From the NCBI GenBank assembly GCA_937916195.1, contig CALFTO010000002.1:1-24907 (forward strand): a stretch of 24,907 nucleotides of DNA. Direction: 5' to 3'. Made by a program: the position numbers and the translations under genes. Each line of letters begins with the position of its first letter. The stretch's first letter is position 1. Below, piece by piece: positions 14,259 through 23,689 of this stretch. The stretch is from an uncultured Clostridia bacterium. GTDB taxonomy: Bacteria; Bacillota; Clostridia; Oscillospirales; Acutalibacteraceae. The notes beneath the pieces are model-generated. The model was not told the DNA's origin. It worked only from the letters and a program-made list of their open reading frames with translations, and searched no databases.

Positions 14259-15320
14259 ATGCTTAAATATCAATTTCCTGCCGTAAAAGGCAGCCAGGCT
14301 GGCAAAGACTATTACATTTGTATGGTTCCTTTGGGACTTTTGGGAAAAATATTTTTGAGCGATAATAATGATGTTGCACCCGAACATCGTGCACAAAGAA
14401 AAATAAACGAGGCAAGAATTCCAGAAATTAGAGATTATATACTTAACAATAGGGACACGTATGTATTTTCTGCGTTGGCCGCATCGGTCGATGGAAATAT
14501 AAATTTTGTTCCGTCCTCTGTTAATAGTAACACCGGCTTGCTAGAAATTGATATGGAAGCACATTTTCTAATTAATGACGGACAGCACAGAAAGGCGGCC
14601 ATTGAGGCGGCACTTGTTGAGGATGAAACACTAAAGGAAGAAACGATTTCTGTGGTTATGTACAAAGATCAAGGATTGCAATCAAGCCAGCAGATGTTTA
14701 CAGATTTGAATAAGCACGCAGTTACTACATCTAAATCCTTGAATACGTTGTACGAATCGAAAGATCGAGTGGCGCTCATAACTAAGAATGTAGTAAATGG
14801 CATTGATTTCTTGCGCAAGTATACCGACAAGGAAAAAGACAATCTGAGTAAGTTTTCCTCTAATATCTTTACGCTTAATACGTTCTATTCTGCGAATAAG
14901 CGGATTGTAAAATTAATTGGCGATTCCGATTCCAGTGAAAAATACATACACGATTTTTGGAATAATGTTGTTATCAATATGCGTGAATGGAATGAGATGG
15001 ACAGAGGTGAACTCAGCAAAAAGAGTTTAAGAGAAGACTATATCACTACGCAAGGCCTTATTATTCTGGCGCTTGGCCGATTGTGTGAGTTCTTCTGTCA
15101 GAATAAGAACATTGATGTGAGGATGTCCTTAAAGGGACTAAACGCTATCGACTGGCTTAGAAATAATGAAAAGTGTTGGTTAAACAGAGCAATTAAACCG
15201 AATGGTAAGATTAACCGTAATGAGCAAGGAATATTCTTGACTTATATTCAAATTAAGAGACTGCTTGAACTACCTATATCTAACGAGGAAGAGAAAAAAG
15301 AGCAGATCATGAGAGGATAA
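14259..15320 (+). CDS. dndB: DndB, DGQHR-domain protein of the phosphorothioation system
   Basis: The 353-residue protein carries the family hallmark DGQHR at 107-111, preceded by AHFLIN and followed by KAAIEAAL. It also has the conserved QMFTDLNKHA block further on. In other dnd clusters DndB is not needed for sulfur insertion but limits modification and acts as a transcriptional repressor (known for the Salmonella homologue). GGAGG lies six bases before the ATG. It is the first gene after the promoter and its palindromic operator, and ends five bases before dndC. The length fits the family. Confidence 0.92.
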   Translation: MLKYQFPAVKGSQAGKDYYICMVPLGLLGKIFLSDNNDVAPEHRAQRKINEARIPEIRDYILNNRDTYVFSALAASVDGNINFVPSSVNSNTGLLEIDMEAHFLINDGQHRKAAIEAALVEDETLKEETISVVMYKDQGLQSSQQMFTDLNKHAVTTSKSLNTLYESKDRVALITKNVVNGIDFLRKYTDKEKDNLSKFSSNIFTLNTFYSANKRIVKLIGDSDSSEKYIHDFWNNVVINMREWNEMDRGELSKKSLREDYITTQGLIILALGRLCEFFCQNKNIDVRMSLKGLNAIDWLRNNEKCWLNRAIKPNGKINRNEQGIFLTYIQIKRLLELPISNEEEKKEQIMRG

Positions 15321-15325
15321 TAGAT

Positions 15326-16723
15326 ATGCCATACGATGGAAAGTTTCAAGCTTTTGAAGACATCATTAGAGAAATAATGGTTGTATACAAACACGATGAG
15401 AGACCTTGGCTGATTGGATACAGCGGTGGTAAGGACTCTACATTGTTGGTTGCATTGGTATACGAGGCGATGAAACGCTTGAAAGATGCCGGTGCAGAAC
15501 TAAGTAAAAGAGTATATATCATAACTTCGGATACAATGGTTGAAAACCCGATTGTTAGAAACTATATGCACTCTTCTTCAAATAGCATCAACGAAGCGGC
15601 TAAACGGGATAGACTGAATATTCTGGCAACAGTGATTTATCCTGAAGAAGATCAGACGTTTTGGAGCAGAGTTATCGGACTTGGTTATCCTACACCGGAA
15701 CCCCCGGGCTTTAGATGGTGTACTGAACGTCTAAAAATCAATCCGATGAACACTTACGTTAATGAGAGAATCAAGGAAAGTGGAGAAATCATTATTCTTT
15801 TGGGCGTAAGAAAAGGAGAAAGTCTTACAAGACAAAAGACCATAACCGCAAGAGAAATTGAAGGTAAACTTCTAAATATGCACAACGATATCCCTAATGC
15901 CTATGTATATAACCCTATTACCGAGATCCCTAATGATTTGGTTTGGGAGTTTCTCTTGAAAGGAAATTGTAAAAGTCCATGGGGAACTGATATGAAGTAT
16001 CTTTTCAATCTTTACCAGGGAGAAAATCTTGGTGAGGAGAAAAGTGTACTTGGAGAAGTGGATCGTGATAAGATTCCCGTCACCGGCAATTCCAGATTTG
16101 GCTGCTGGTGCTGTACAATGGTTAAGGAAGACAAATCACTGCAAAATTTCATAAACAAATCTGTTGGTGAAGAAAAGCGAATTCTTACGCTTCTTCGTGA
16201 TTTTAGAAACAAGCTTTTGGAAATGCGTGAGGATAGCACTTTGCGCGATAGCAAGCGACGAAACGGAACCGTTTATAGAAAAGCAGACGGTACGTTTGGT
16301 CTCGGCCCGTTCACTCTTGACGCAAGAAGAAAGATTTTGGAGGGATTACTTGACCTTGAGAACCAAACGGGATTAGAACTAATAACTATTGGAGAACTAA
16401 AAGTAATCGATAGAATGTGGGATGAAGAAGGCGACCTCTCTTGCAGAAGGTTGGTTGACTCGTATTACAAGGTTAAAGGTGAAAAGTTGCCTTGGGACGA
16501 TTATAAGACGCCGAGATTTGATCCTGAAGCAATTTCTGCAATTGAAGAGGTTGCAGATAAGTATGACATTCCGGTTGAGCTTATCACCAAACTTATTGTG
16601 TCCGTGGACGAGAACAAGCATATTACTCGCAACAATAAGATGCAAAAAGCATTTGACCAAATTATCAATCAGAACTGGTTGCACTTTAATACTATTGAAA
16701 GGGTCTTTGAGGATGAAAATTAA
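15326..16723 (+). CDS. dndC: DndC, PAPS-reductase-like sulfurtransferase
   Basis: DndC is the ATP-pyrophosphatase-type protein of phosphorothioation. It is thought to activate the DNA backbone or the sulfur carrier using ATP and an iron-sulfur cluster. The 465-residue protein has the PP-loop SGGKDS (33-38). It also has a set of conserved cysteines, C132 in FRWCTERLK, C215 in KGNCKSPWG and C260/C262/C263 in FGCWCC, that fit the cluster-binding pattern. It overlaps dndD by 11 bases, indicating translational coupling. No dndA cysteine desulfurase lies in the window; a housekeeping IscS-type enzyme would have to supply sulfur. Confidence 0.95.
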   Translation: MPYDGKFQAFEDIIREIMVVYKHDERPWLIGYSGGKDSTLLVALVYEAMKRLKDAGAELSKRVYIITSDTMVENPIVRNYMHSSSNSINEAAKRDRLNILATVIYPEEDQTFWSRVIGLGYPTPEPPGFRWCTERLKINPMNTYVNERIKESGEIIILLGVRKGESLTRQKTITAREIEGKLLNMHNDIPNAYVYNPITEIPNDLVWEFLLKGNCKSPWGTDMKYLFNLYQGENLGEEKSVLGEVDRDKIPVTGNSRFGCWCCTMVKEDKSLQNFINKSVGEEKRILTLLRDFRNKLLEMREDSTLRDSKRRNGTVYRKADGTFGLGPFTLDARRKILEGLLDLENQTGLELITIGELKVIDRMWDEEGDLSCRRLVDSYYKVKGEKLPWDDYKTPRFDPEAISAIEEVADKYDIPVELITKLIVSVDENKHITRNNKMQKAFDQIINQNWLHFNTIERVFEDEN

Positions 16724-18815
16724 AAGAATTCAGTTGACAAATATAGGCCCTTATATAAACGAAAACAACTTTGATTTTGATTTGTCGGATAGTCTTCGCA
16801 GAATGGTTTTGGTTGGCGGCAAGAATGGTGCCGGTAAAACAACACTATTTAAAGCAATCAAGATCTGCTTGTACGGATGTGTTGCTTATGGTTATGAAGC
16901 GATCAATGCAAAGTATTATGCTGAAGTTGAGAAGCTCATCAATACCAATGAAAAGTTAAAAAAGACTGGAGAAGCAAGTGTGTCCATTGATCTTGTGTTA
17001 GACGATGGCAAATATGATACGACATATACCTTCGTGCGTCAGTGGAGAATCACAGGCAAGCGTATTGCAGAGACTTTTGATGTGTTTAAGGAAGGCAAAG
17101 CCTTAAACTTAACTGAAAAAGGAGATTTTGAAAATTATATTCTGCACTTGCTTCCTCCTAATCTGTTCCGTTTTTACTTTTTTGATGGTGAACGCCTAAG
17201 CGATTTTGTATTCAACGGCAATAAAGACTCTGATTTTAGAGAATCCTTTTTGAAACTTTGCAATCTTGATACGATGGAGATTATTCGTAGCAATTTCAAA
17301 AGAATCTCCAGAGGTATTGCACAAGATGGGGCTCAATTTGAATCTGAGTATGACTCTTGCAAAAATGATGATAACCTTGCACAAGAAAGAATTGATTCGG
17401 CAGAGGAAGAATATGCTGAGATTTCAAATGAGATCCAGAACATTGACGAGAGTCTTGCACTCCTCGAAAAAGCATACTCAAAATCCGGCGGTATAAGCAA
17501 AAAAGAATGGAAGGGTATGCAGGAGCAACTTACCAAGGAAGAGCTCAAGCGAGAGGAAAAACGCAGATGGCTTAAAGATATAGCCAATAATGTCCTTCCC
17601 TTTATTGTTCTTCGCGAGCAATTACTAGAGTTGAAAGACCAAATCGTTTTGGAACAAAAGGCTCAAACCGATGCAGATGTAAAGACAACGATCAACACGC
17701 CTGCCATTAAGTCCATTATTGAACAAGTTCTTTCGCAGGTTAATGTTGAACCGTCGAGTGATGTTGCACAGAAGATAATTGAACACATCTGTGATTATAC
17801 GAGTAGCTCTGAACAAGTTACTCCTATACTAAATCTTTCCAAGCTCGATCAATTTGAGCTAACCGCTAAAATAAATTCTTTAACGGCATTTGATATCGAA
17901 AGGATTAAGAAAGCAACAGATGATATTGAAGCCTCGTTAAAGCATGCAAAGCGAATCAGAAAGAAGATGGAACGTAGTAGTGTTGATAACTACGATGAGT
18001 ATTTGCAAAAGAAGAGTGAGTATAACGAGAGAAAGGCACAATTGGCAAGTAAGTTGTTGTATGTTGATAAGGAAATTCAAGAACTGAAAGCGAACAAGGC
18101 GGTTACCGCATCCAGATTGGCTAAGGCGAAAGCCAACTACGAGGCAGCGCTCAAAAAGCGTTCGGTCAATGATATATCTGCCCGAGCATTGTTGGCATTT
18201 GATGAGTTACAGGACGTTTTGTATGCAAAGAGTATAAAAGCAGTAGAAGAGGAGTTTAAGGTTCATTTTAATGCTTTGATCAACAAGTCTGACTTGATTG
18301 ATGGTATCCACATCGATGAAAATCTGAATGTGTTGCCTTACAAGAATAGACACTTCTATGCAAGCGATATTAAGAAAACTCTTGATAAAAACGGAGAGGA
18401 ATATATTATCGCACAAATTGGTCTTCACGCATTTGAACAGTTGAAGACGAAACTGCAGAGTGATGAAGCAGAATTTGATCTGCCGGTGGAAGTTAAGCAA
18501 CAACTCTCTGCTGGTGAAAAACAGATCTTTGTAATGGCTCTTTATCAAGCACTTTCACACTTGAATAAGATCAACGTTCCCTATATTATTGACACGCCTT
18601 TTGCGCGAATTGACAAGGAACACAGAAGCAACATTCTGGAACACTTCTTCAAGAAATTGAAGGGACAGATCATTATTCTTTCGACGGATGAGGAAATTGT
18701 ATCTAACTATATGGATGTTGTGTCTGACGTGATCTCTAACACATTCGTTTTGAATCATACGTCGAACGGGAACACAGAAATACTGCCTGAGGCATATTTT
18801 GGAGGCAAGCAATGA
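16713..18815 (+). CDS. dndD: DndD, SMC/Rad50-like ATPase
   Basis: The 700-residue protein has Walker A GGKNGAGKTT (35-44) at the N-terminus, FYFFDGERLSDF further on, a long Glu/Lys-rich coiled-coil middle, the ABC signature LSAGE (598-602) and Walker B YIIDTPFARID (Asp627). DndD is the ATPase of the DndCDE complex, thought to open or nick DNA for sulfur insertion. The ATG at 16713 lies inside the end of dndC (11-base overlap) and gives the standard start KIKRIQLTNIGPY; about 97 further open codons upstream are only the dndC sequence in another frame. I see no CxxC hook at the coiled-coil tip. It overlaps dndE by four bases (ATGA). Confidence 0.95.
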   Translation: MKIKRIQLTNIGPYINENNFDFDLSDSLRRMVLVGGKNGAGKTTLFKAIKICLYGCVAYGYEAINAKYYAEVEKLINTNEKLKKTGEASVSIDLVLDDGKYDTTYTFVRQWRITGKRIAETFDVFKEGKALNLTEKGDFENYILHLLPPNLFRFYFFDGERLSDFVFNGNKDSDFRESFLKLCNLDTMEIIRSNFKRISRGIAQDGAQFESEYDSCKNDDNLAQERIDSAEEEYAEISNEIQNIDESLALLEKAYSKSGGISKKEWKGMQEQLTKEELKREEKRRWLKDIANNVLPFIVLREQLLELKDQIVLEQKAQTDADVKTTINTPAIKSIIEQVLSQVNVEPSSDVAQKIIEHICDYTSSSEQVTPILNLSKLDQFELTAKINSLTAFDIERIKKATDDIEASLKHAKRIRKKMERSSVDNYDEYLQKKSEYNERKAQLASKLLYVDKEIQELKANKAVTASRLAKAKANYEAALKKRSVNDISARALLAFDELQDVLYAKSIKAVEEEFKVHFNALINKSDLIDGIHIDENLNVLPYKNRHFYASDIKKTLDKNGEEYIIAQIGLHAFEQLKTKLQSDEAEFDLPVEVKQQLSAGEKQIFVMALYQALSHLNKINVPYIIDTPFARIDKEHRSNILEHFFKKLKGQIIILSTDEEIVSNYMDVVSDVISNTFVLNHTSNGNTEILPEAYFGGKQ

Positions 18816-19186
18816 CAAATAAGCTCAGAACATCCCAACAAACACAGGATATATTTGCGGCTCTTGGGCAATCCCTGGGGCTACAACCATATATTTTGTC
18901 TAAACTCGCTATTGCGCTTTCGGTCAAACATGGCAGACTTGCAAGTAAGGATTACAACACGGATAATAACGGCTTAGAGTTGAGCAGACAAACAATATTC
19001 GGTGATCATGATCTGATTTTCAAAATGCTGATCATCAACTGTGAAAGTAAGACTATGTGTGAAGACGAATTTTTCCCAGATGCTGTTAAGGCCCATTTGG
19101 ATCGAGGCGCAAAGATGCTTGAAGACGAAAAACGATATAGCAAAGACTTTTATAACCATATGTGTCATTTGGACGCAAATATTTAA
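18812..19186 (+). CDS. dndE: DndE, small DNA-binding subunit
   Basis: The 124-residue helical protein starts TNKLRTSQQTQDI and carries SLGLQPYILSKLAIALS followed by LSRQTIFGDHD, the pattern of the DndE family. Known DndE proteins are small helical proteins that bind DNA (nicked DNA has been reported) and join DndC and DndD in the modification complex. The length is normal. The start overlaps the dndD stop by four bases. The next gene begins 16 bases later after GGGAGGG, so the operon continues into the effector genes without interruption. Confidence 0.92.
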   Translation: MTNKLRTSQQTQDIFAALGQSLGLQPYILSKLAIALSVKHGRLASKDYNTDNNGLELSRQTIFGDHDLIFKMLIINCESKTMCEDEFFPDAVKAHLDRGAKMLEDEKRYSKDFYNHMCHLDANI

Positions 19187-19202
19187 AGTGGGAGGGTAGT
19201 CT

Positions 19203-21110
19203 ATGGAATATCCAAAAGTAAAATCGTGCTTGAACACCTCAGATAATGATTTGGAAAAGGAACTGTATCGCCCCTGCTTGCAGTGGGCTACACGGTTTGA
19301 TCGTGGCGTAGGCTACTTTACTACAGGATGGCTTACGCACAATGTCGTGGGGCTTAGTGACTTTGCATCCCGCGGTGGCGTAATGAGACTGATTACAAGT
19401 CCCATTCTTTCTAACAGTGATTCTGATGCAATTATTGAGTCCAACGACAGTGATGGAATCTCGTATAAGAAATTCGAAGAAGCTCTTTCGAAGAATGTTG
19501 ATGCTTTGAAGGCAGAAATGAATGCAGATATTCTGAACGCATTTTCTTGGATGCTGTACGATGGAATAATTGAGATGAAATTTGCTATCCCACATAAGAA
19601 ACTGACAGATGGCAATTTCCATGACAAGTTTGGTATTTTCTACCACAAAAACGAAGCCCTCTCTTTTTCAGGTTCGATCAATGATAGCATTCATGGCTTT
19701 CAGAATTATGAAAGCATAAAAGTTTTTAAGACTTGGGCAGGAACCGGAGAGTACGTTGAAGCAGACGCAGAACGCTTTAATCGCCTGTGGAACTGCAAGG
19801 ATGCAAATCTTAAGATATACAATATTCCACAAGCAATCAAAGATAAGATCTTTATGCTCCGCACCTCGGATAGACCGTACAGTGCAACCAAGAAACCTGA
19901 AAACAAGTGGGCACATCAGGATAAGGCTCTCGCCTGCTTTATGGAAAAAGAGCATGGCATATTGGCAATGGCAACCGGAACAGGAAAGACGGTTACCGCA
20001 ATGAAAATTATCAATAAGCTCTTTGAAGAAGGAAAGATTCGTCGAGTTATTATCACGATGTTTGGCAACGATTTGCTTGACCAATGGGCTAAGCAAATGA
20101 GAGAAAACTATAAGAACAAGCAGATTTATTATCACTATGAAACCCACAAAGAGATGAATAAATTCATCATGCATCCGGACAATGCAATTCTGCTTATTTC
20201 CCGAGACGCAGGAAATCTGTCTAAACTTTTAACTTTGTTTAGTCGCGCCCCCGGTGATTACAAAAATGATACGTTGTTCATCTTTGATGAGGTTCACGGT
20301 GCTGGATCAAGTTCTTTTGTGGAAAACCTCACTGGACGTATATCTCCCTATAGATATCGCCTTGGTCTAAGTGCAACACCGGAGCGTGAATACGATGACA
20401 CTGGTAATGAGTTCTTGCAGACAGAAATCGGTGATATTATCTTCATATTTTCTCTTGAAGATGCGATCAAAAAGGGCATTCTGTGCGAGTTTGATTATGT
20501 ACCGTTGCCCTATGTTTTGACGGATGAAGAGAAAACAAAGAAAAAGAAAATAATAGCCGCCTTTAACGCCAAAAAGGAAGCAGGCGAACCTGTTGACGAA
20601 AAAGATATGTTCACACAGCTTTCTATGGTTAATAAAACGGCTATTAATAAGATTGATGAGTTTGAAGTTTTGGTTTCTAAAAATCCTGCGCTGCTCAAAA
20701 AGTGTATTATCTTTGTTCAGACAAAGGATTATGGCGAATTGCTTCAAGATGTTCTTGTTAAGTATACCGATCGCTATCACACCTATTATGCTGATGACGA
20801 AAAATCTAGACTTGACGATTTTGCGGAAGGAAGAATAGATTGCCTGCTTACATGCAAGAAGATTTCTGAGGGTATTGACATCAGTAGTGTGACAAATATT
20901 TTCTTGTTTGCCTCTGACCGGTCTAAGCTCGTCACGACCCAAAGAATTGGACGTGCATTGCGACTAGATAAGAGGAATCCGAGCAAAAAGGCAACCGTAA
21001 TAGATTTTATACTTGAAGATACCGCTGAAAATGATAACAATGCGGACCATGAAAGAAAGGATTGGCTTACAGGCCTTTCTAAGACGAGGAGGCACGAGGA
21101 TGAGGAATAA
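19203..21110 (+). CDS. PLD-nuclease/superfamily 2 helicase, likely dnd restriction enzyme
   Basis: This 635-residue two-part protein begins with a phospholipase-D-like nuclease region (about 1-220), with DRGVGYFTTGWL early and one H-x-K motif (H140, K142 in FHDKFGIF) followed by GSIN at 157-160. The usual downstream Asp of HKD is a Tyr (147). A superfamily 2 helicase follows: Walker A ATGTGKT (257-263), DEVH (362-365), SAT (390-392) and QRIGRALR (580-587). Such proteins near dnd genes have been annotated as phosphorothioation-linked restriction enzymes. A likely job is to move along and cut DNA lacking the sulfur mark. It lies 16 bases after dndE and its end overlaps the next small gene by 11 bases. 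Confidence 0.85.
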   Translation: MEYPKVKSCLNTSDNDLEKELYRPCLQWATRFDRGVGYFTTGWLTHNVVGLSDFASRGGVMRLITSPILSNSDSDAIIESNDSDGISYKKFEEALSKNVDALKAEMNADILNAFSWMLYDGIIEMKFAIPHKKLTDGNFHDKFGIFYHKNEALSFSGSINDSIHGFQNYESIKVFKTWAGTGEYVEADAERFNRLWNCKDANLKIYNIPQAIKDKIFMLRTSDRPYSATKKPENKWAHQDKALACFMEKEHGILAMATGTGKTVTAMKIINKLFEEGKIRRVIITMFGNDLLDQWAKQMRENYKNKQIYYHYETHKEMNKFIMHPDNAILLISRDAGNLSKLLTLFSRAPGDYKNDTLFIFDEVHGAGSSSFVENLTGRISPYRYRLGLSATPEREYDDTGNEFLQTEIGDIIFIFSLEDAIKKGILCEFDYVPLPYVLTDEEKTKKKKIIAAFNAKKEAGEPVDEKDMFTQLSMVNKTAINKIDEFEVLVSKNPALLKKCIIFVQTKDYGELLQDVLVKYTDRYHTYYADDEKSRLDDFAEGRIDCLLTCKKISEGIDISSVTNIFLFASDRSKLVTTQRIGRALRLDKRNPSKKATVIDFILEDTAENDNNADHERKDWLTGLSKTRRHEDEE

Positions 21111-21279
21111 GACGATTGAAGCGGCTATCGATAAGGTAATTGATAGTTCCGATTACCCGTCCGATTTCAAAAATGCATTTAAGCAGTTTATCAAAAACAA
21201 ATTTGATGACAACTCCAAGGAAAGTGACCTGAAGCGAATTCTGTCTTTGCTTCCGGATGAAACGGAGGATGATGGCTGA
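21100..21279 (+). CDS. 59-residue protein of the dnd effector module
   Basis: A small, probably helical protein with a basic centre (FKQFIKNKFDD) and an acidic end (DETEDDG). I do not recognise it. The ATG at 21100 is supported by GAGGAGG seven bases upstream, inside the end of the helicase gene, with which it overlaps by 11 bases. Its TGA shares one base with the ATG of the following ATPase gene (TGATG). Overlap at both ends makes it very likely a true translated gene, perhaps a linker or inhibitor that joins the helicase to the ATPase. The in-frame start at 21013 has no ribosome site. Confidence 0.7.
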   Translation: MRNKTIEAAIDKVIDSSDYPSDFKNAFKQFIKNKFDDNSKESDLKRILSLLPDETEDDG

Positions 21280-23198
21280 TGAAAATGTCGATTCTCGAAT
21301 TCGAGTATAAAAACATTCGAAAGATTTCTTCATTACAACTTTCTTTCCGTAATAACGATAGCGGTGTCATTAAGAACAACTTTGTAATGATGGCTAATGG
21401 TACGGGAAAGACCACCACAATGACATTAATCAAAGGATTATTGGATGGTAGTGCCGCAAAATGGTCTGCGGATTACGTAAAATCTTTCTCTCCTACAACC
21501 ACTACAAGCGATAATGGCGAGTTTAGCATAACTGTAAAGTTTGATGAGAAGCAATTCAAATACTTTTTATCATTGGATTATGTTAATGGTACAGCTAAGA
21601 TAGAAACTCTTGCTCCGCCCAAAGGACGTGAAGTGGGACTTCGTTTGCCGGAGGCAATTAAAGGTATATTTACTCCAGAGTTTGTGAGTCGCTTTGTCTT
21701 CGACGGTGAGCAGGCAAAAAAATCAATGGATCGCACCTCGAATGAAGCTGATGAAACAATAAGATACTTATATCGTTTGGATCAGCTTGATGAGATACTT
21801 GCAATGAATTTGAATATCCTTACGGAAATTCAAAATACAGGTGGCGGAAGCAAGGGCACTCACGGTTCTTTGAGCAATCTGCGGTCTAGACAACAAAAAA
21901 TACGTGAGCACATAGCTTCTTTAGAAAAGAAGCAAATACAACTCAATGCGGATATCGTATGTTTTGGTCAAGAAAAAGCTGATAAAGAAAAATTGCGACA
22001 AGAACTTGATAAAAACTATGAAACACTTAATAAAGAGAAGAACGAGATAATTGCTGAACTAGAAAAGAATCGAGGAAATATTGATGTAAAAATCACAGAA
22101 ATTCTTTCATTGGTTAAGACACCATATCTAATTACCACATCTTTATGTGAGCGAATGTATGAACTTGGTTCTGCTATGAAAAAACTCAAGCTACCTAAGA
22201 GTAGCTCCAAAGACTTTTTCACCGAACTTGCACATGCTGAGATTTGTGTTTGTGATAGATGTATTGGAGAAAAAGAACGTGCTGCTATTTTAAAGAACGC
22301 AGAACGTTATTTGGGTAGCGATCATCAAGCGGTTTTAAATAATATTAAAAGCGTATTGATGGATAGCATGTATGATGAACGTCTTACACGTTGTTTTAAA
22401 GAACTCAATGAATTGCAAGAGCAAAAAACTCGTTTAAATGCACGATTTGCTGACGTTGAAGACAAACTCATTAAAGCAGGCGGCCCTCAGGTGGAACAAT
22501 TGCAACATGAGATTGAAGATTTGATAGGACAAATTTCTGCTGCTAAAACGCAGTTGAGGATTATTGAATCTAAGGATGAAAATGATGAAACGCTGACAGA
22601 AGAAAACAATCTTCACAAGGCTCGTCGTGCGGATGCGGAGTATGAAATTAAAATTGCCTCAACGACAAAAACAAACGCTGCACTCATAAAGAAGAATATT
22701 GTCCAAAGTCTTATTGATGAAATTAAAGTACAGGCAACCACGGCATTGAAGCTAGAAATCATTGAAAAGACTAATGAGAAAATTCATCGTGTTATTACCG
22801 ACGATTATATCGAAATAGATAATATTGATGGCTATATAAAACTCAAGGATAGGGACGGTGCAAGCGAAGGACAAACATTAAGCATTGGATATTGCTTTTT
22901 GGGAACGCTGTTTGAAGATGCTGAATTGGAATTTCCTTTTGTTATTGACTCGCCAACAGGAAAAATGGACTTTGATAAGCGACAAGCAGTTGCAGACATT
23001 ATTCCAGTTGTGTTTAATCAGATGATAGCATTTGTGCAATCTGCAGAAGTGGAACGCTTTGCTGACAGATTCTACAAGAATACAAATGCGCAGTATTTAA
23101 CGGTTGTTGCATCCAAAGAAACCGGTGAAGTAGTGGTACATAAGGGTAAAGAATTCTTTGATTCTTATCAACGTGAACATAAAGGAGATGAGGTATAA
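21279..23198 (+). CDS. second DndD/Rad50-like ATPase with CxCxxC motif
   Basis: This 639-residue protein has Walker A NGTGKTT (40-46), a FVFDGEQAKK block comparable to FYFFDGE of DndD, two coiled-coil stretches (about 200-270 and 370-450), a signature region EGQTLSIGY and Walker B FVIDSPTGKMD (Asp557). At the bend between the coiled coils lie C323, C325 and C328 (CVCDRC), recalling the zinc hook of Rad50. It is not a copy of the neighbouring dndD but belongs to the same broad class. It starts one base inside the preceding gene and ends one base inside the next. It probably senses DNA or DNA ends and controls the helicase-nuclease. Confidence 0.85.
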   Translation: MKMSILEFEYKNIRKISSLQLSFRNNDSGVIKNNFVMMANGTGKTTTMTLIKGLLDGSAAKWSADYVKSFSPTTTTSDNGEFSITVKFDEKQFKYFLSLDYVNGTAKIETLAPPKGREVGLRLPEAIKGIFTPEFVSRFVFDGEQAKKSMDRTSNEADETIRYLYRLDQLDEILAMNLNILTEIQNTGGGSKGTHGSLSNLRSRQQKIREHIASLEKKQIQLNADIVCFGQEKADKEKLRQELDKNYETLNKEKNEIIAELEKNRGNIDVKITEILSLVKTPYLITTSLCERMYELGSAMKKLKLPKSSSKDFFTELAHAEICVCDRCIGEKERAAILKNAERYLGSDHQAVLNNIKSVLMDSMYDERLTRCFKELNELQEQKTRLNARFADVEDKLIKAGGPQVEQLQHEIEDLIGQISAAKTQLRIIESKDENDETLTEENNLHKARRADAEYEIKIASTTKTNAALIKKNIVQSLIDEIKVQATTALKLEIIEKTNEKIHRVITDDYIEIDNIDGYIKLKDRDGASEGQTLSIGYCFLGTLFEDAELEFPFVIDSPTGKMDFDKRQAVADIIPVVFNQMIAFVQSAEVERFADRFYKNTNAQYLTVVASKETGEVVVHKGKEFFDSYQREHKGDEV

Positions 23199-23674
23199 TG
23201 CATTTTAAAATTTCGAAGAATGCGCAGAACTTTTTTAATAATATAATTAACCTTGAAGGCTCTCATAGTTCAGATGATAAGAATAAATTTATTCAGTTTG
23301 ATGTGTATTATTGTTGTGCACTAATTGGTATGGCAGCAGTTCAGTTAGATGATGATACTTCTGATTTAAAAGATTTAGTGGATCGATATCCTAAACCCTA
23401 TGCCGAAAGCAAGGCTCATATTGCTGGTCTTTTGGTTGCAACCGAAGCTAAACGTTTGGGTATTGATCCTCAGAGTTCTAAACTCGAGGAAATAATGTTG
23501 CAGTATTTAAGCGATGATTCCACGATGCTTTCTGAGGAAGGGATAAAAACATTAAATGCGTATTCTCTCAAAGGATATCACCTAATCCATGAGTTTCCTT
23601 TGGAAGAGAAACCCACTTCTCGCGAAGAGTTTTTAGAAGCATTTAGTATGGCAATGCAAACTTATAAAACATAA
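23198..23674 (+). CDS. 158-residue helical protein, ATPase partner
   Basis: I do not recognise the family. The protein is soluble and mostly helical, with a Cys-Cys pair in VYYCCALIGM, a KAHIAGLLVATEAKRLGI helix and a C-terminal SREEFLEAFSMAMQ helix. The ATG shares one base with the TAA of the ATPase gene (TAATG), and GGAGATGAGG lies just before it, so the two proteins are probably made in fixed ratio. By position it stands to the second ATPase as dndE stands to dndD, but I see no direct sequence likeness to DndE. A role as DNA-binding or adaptor subunit is inference only. Confidence 0.7.
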   Translation: MHFKISKNAQNFFNNIINLEGSHSSDDKNKFIQFDVYYCCALIGMAAVQLDDDTSDLKDLVDRYPKPYAESKAHIAGLLVATEAKRLGIDPQSSKLEEIMLQYLSDDSTMLSEEGIKTLNAYSLKGYHLIHEFPLEEKPTSREEFLEAFSMAMQTYKT

Positions 23675-23689
23675 ACACAGGAGGATTGT

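Noticed and set aside
16422..16712. 97 codons ahead of the dndD start in the same frame
   Set aside because: They lie wholly inside dndC in another phase. The ATG at 16713 gives the standard DndD N-terminus.
19239..20942. Several long - strand frames across the helicase gene
   Set aside because: They are shadows of the + strand gene, with no ribosome sites and no recognisable motifs.
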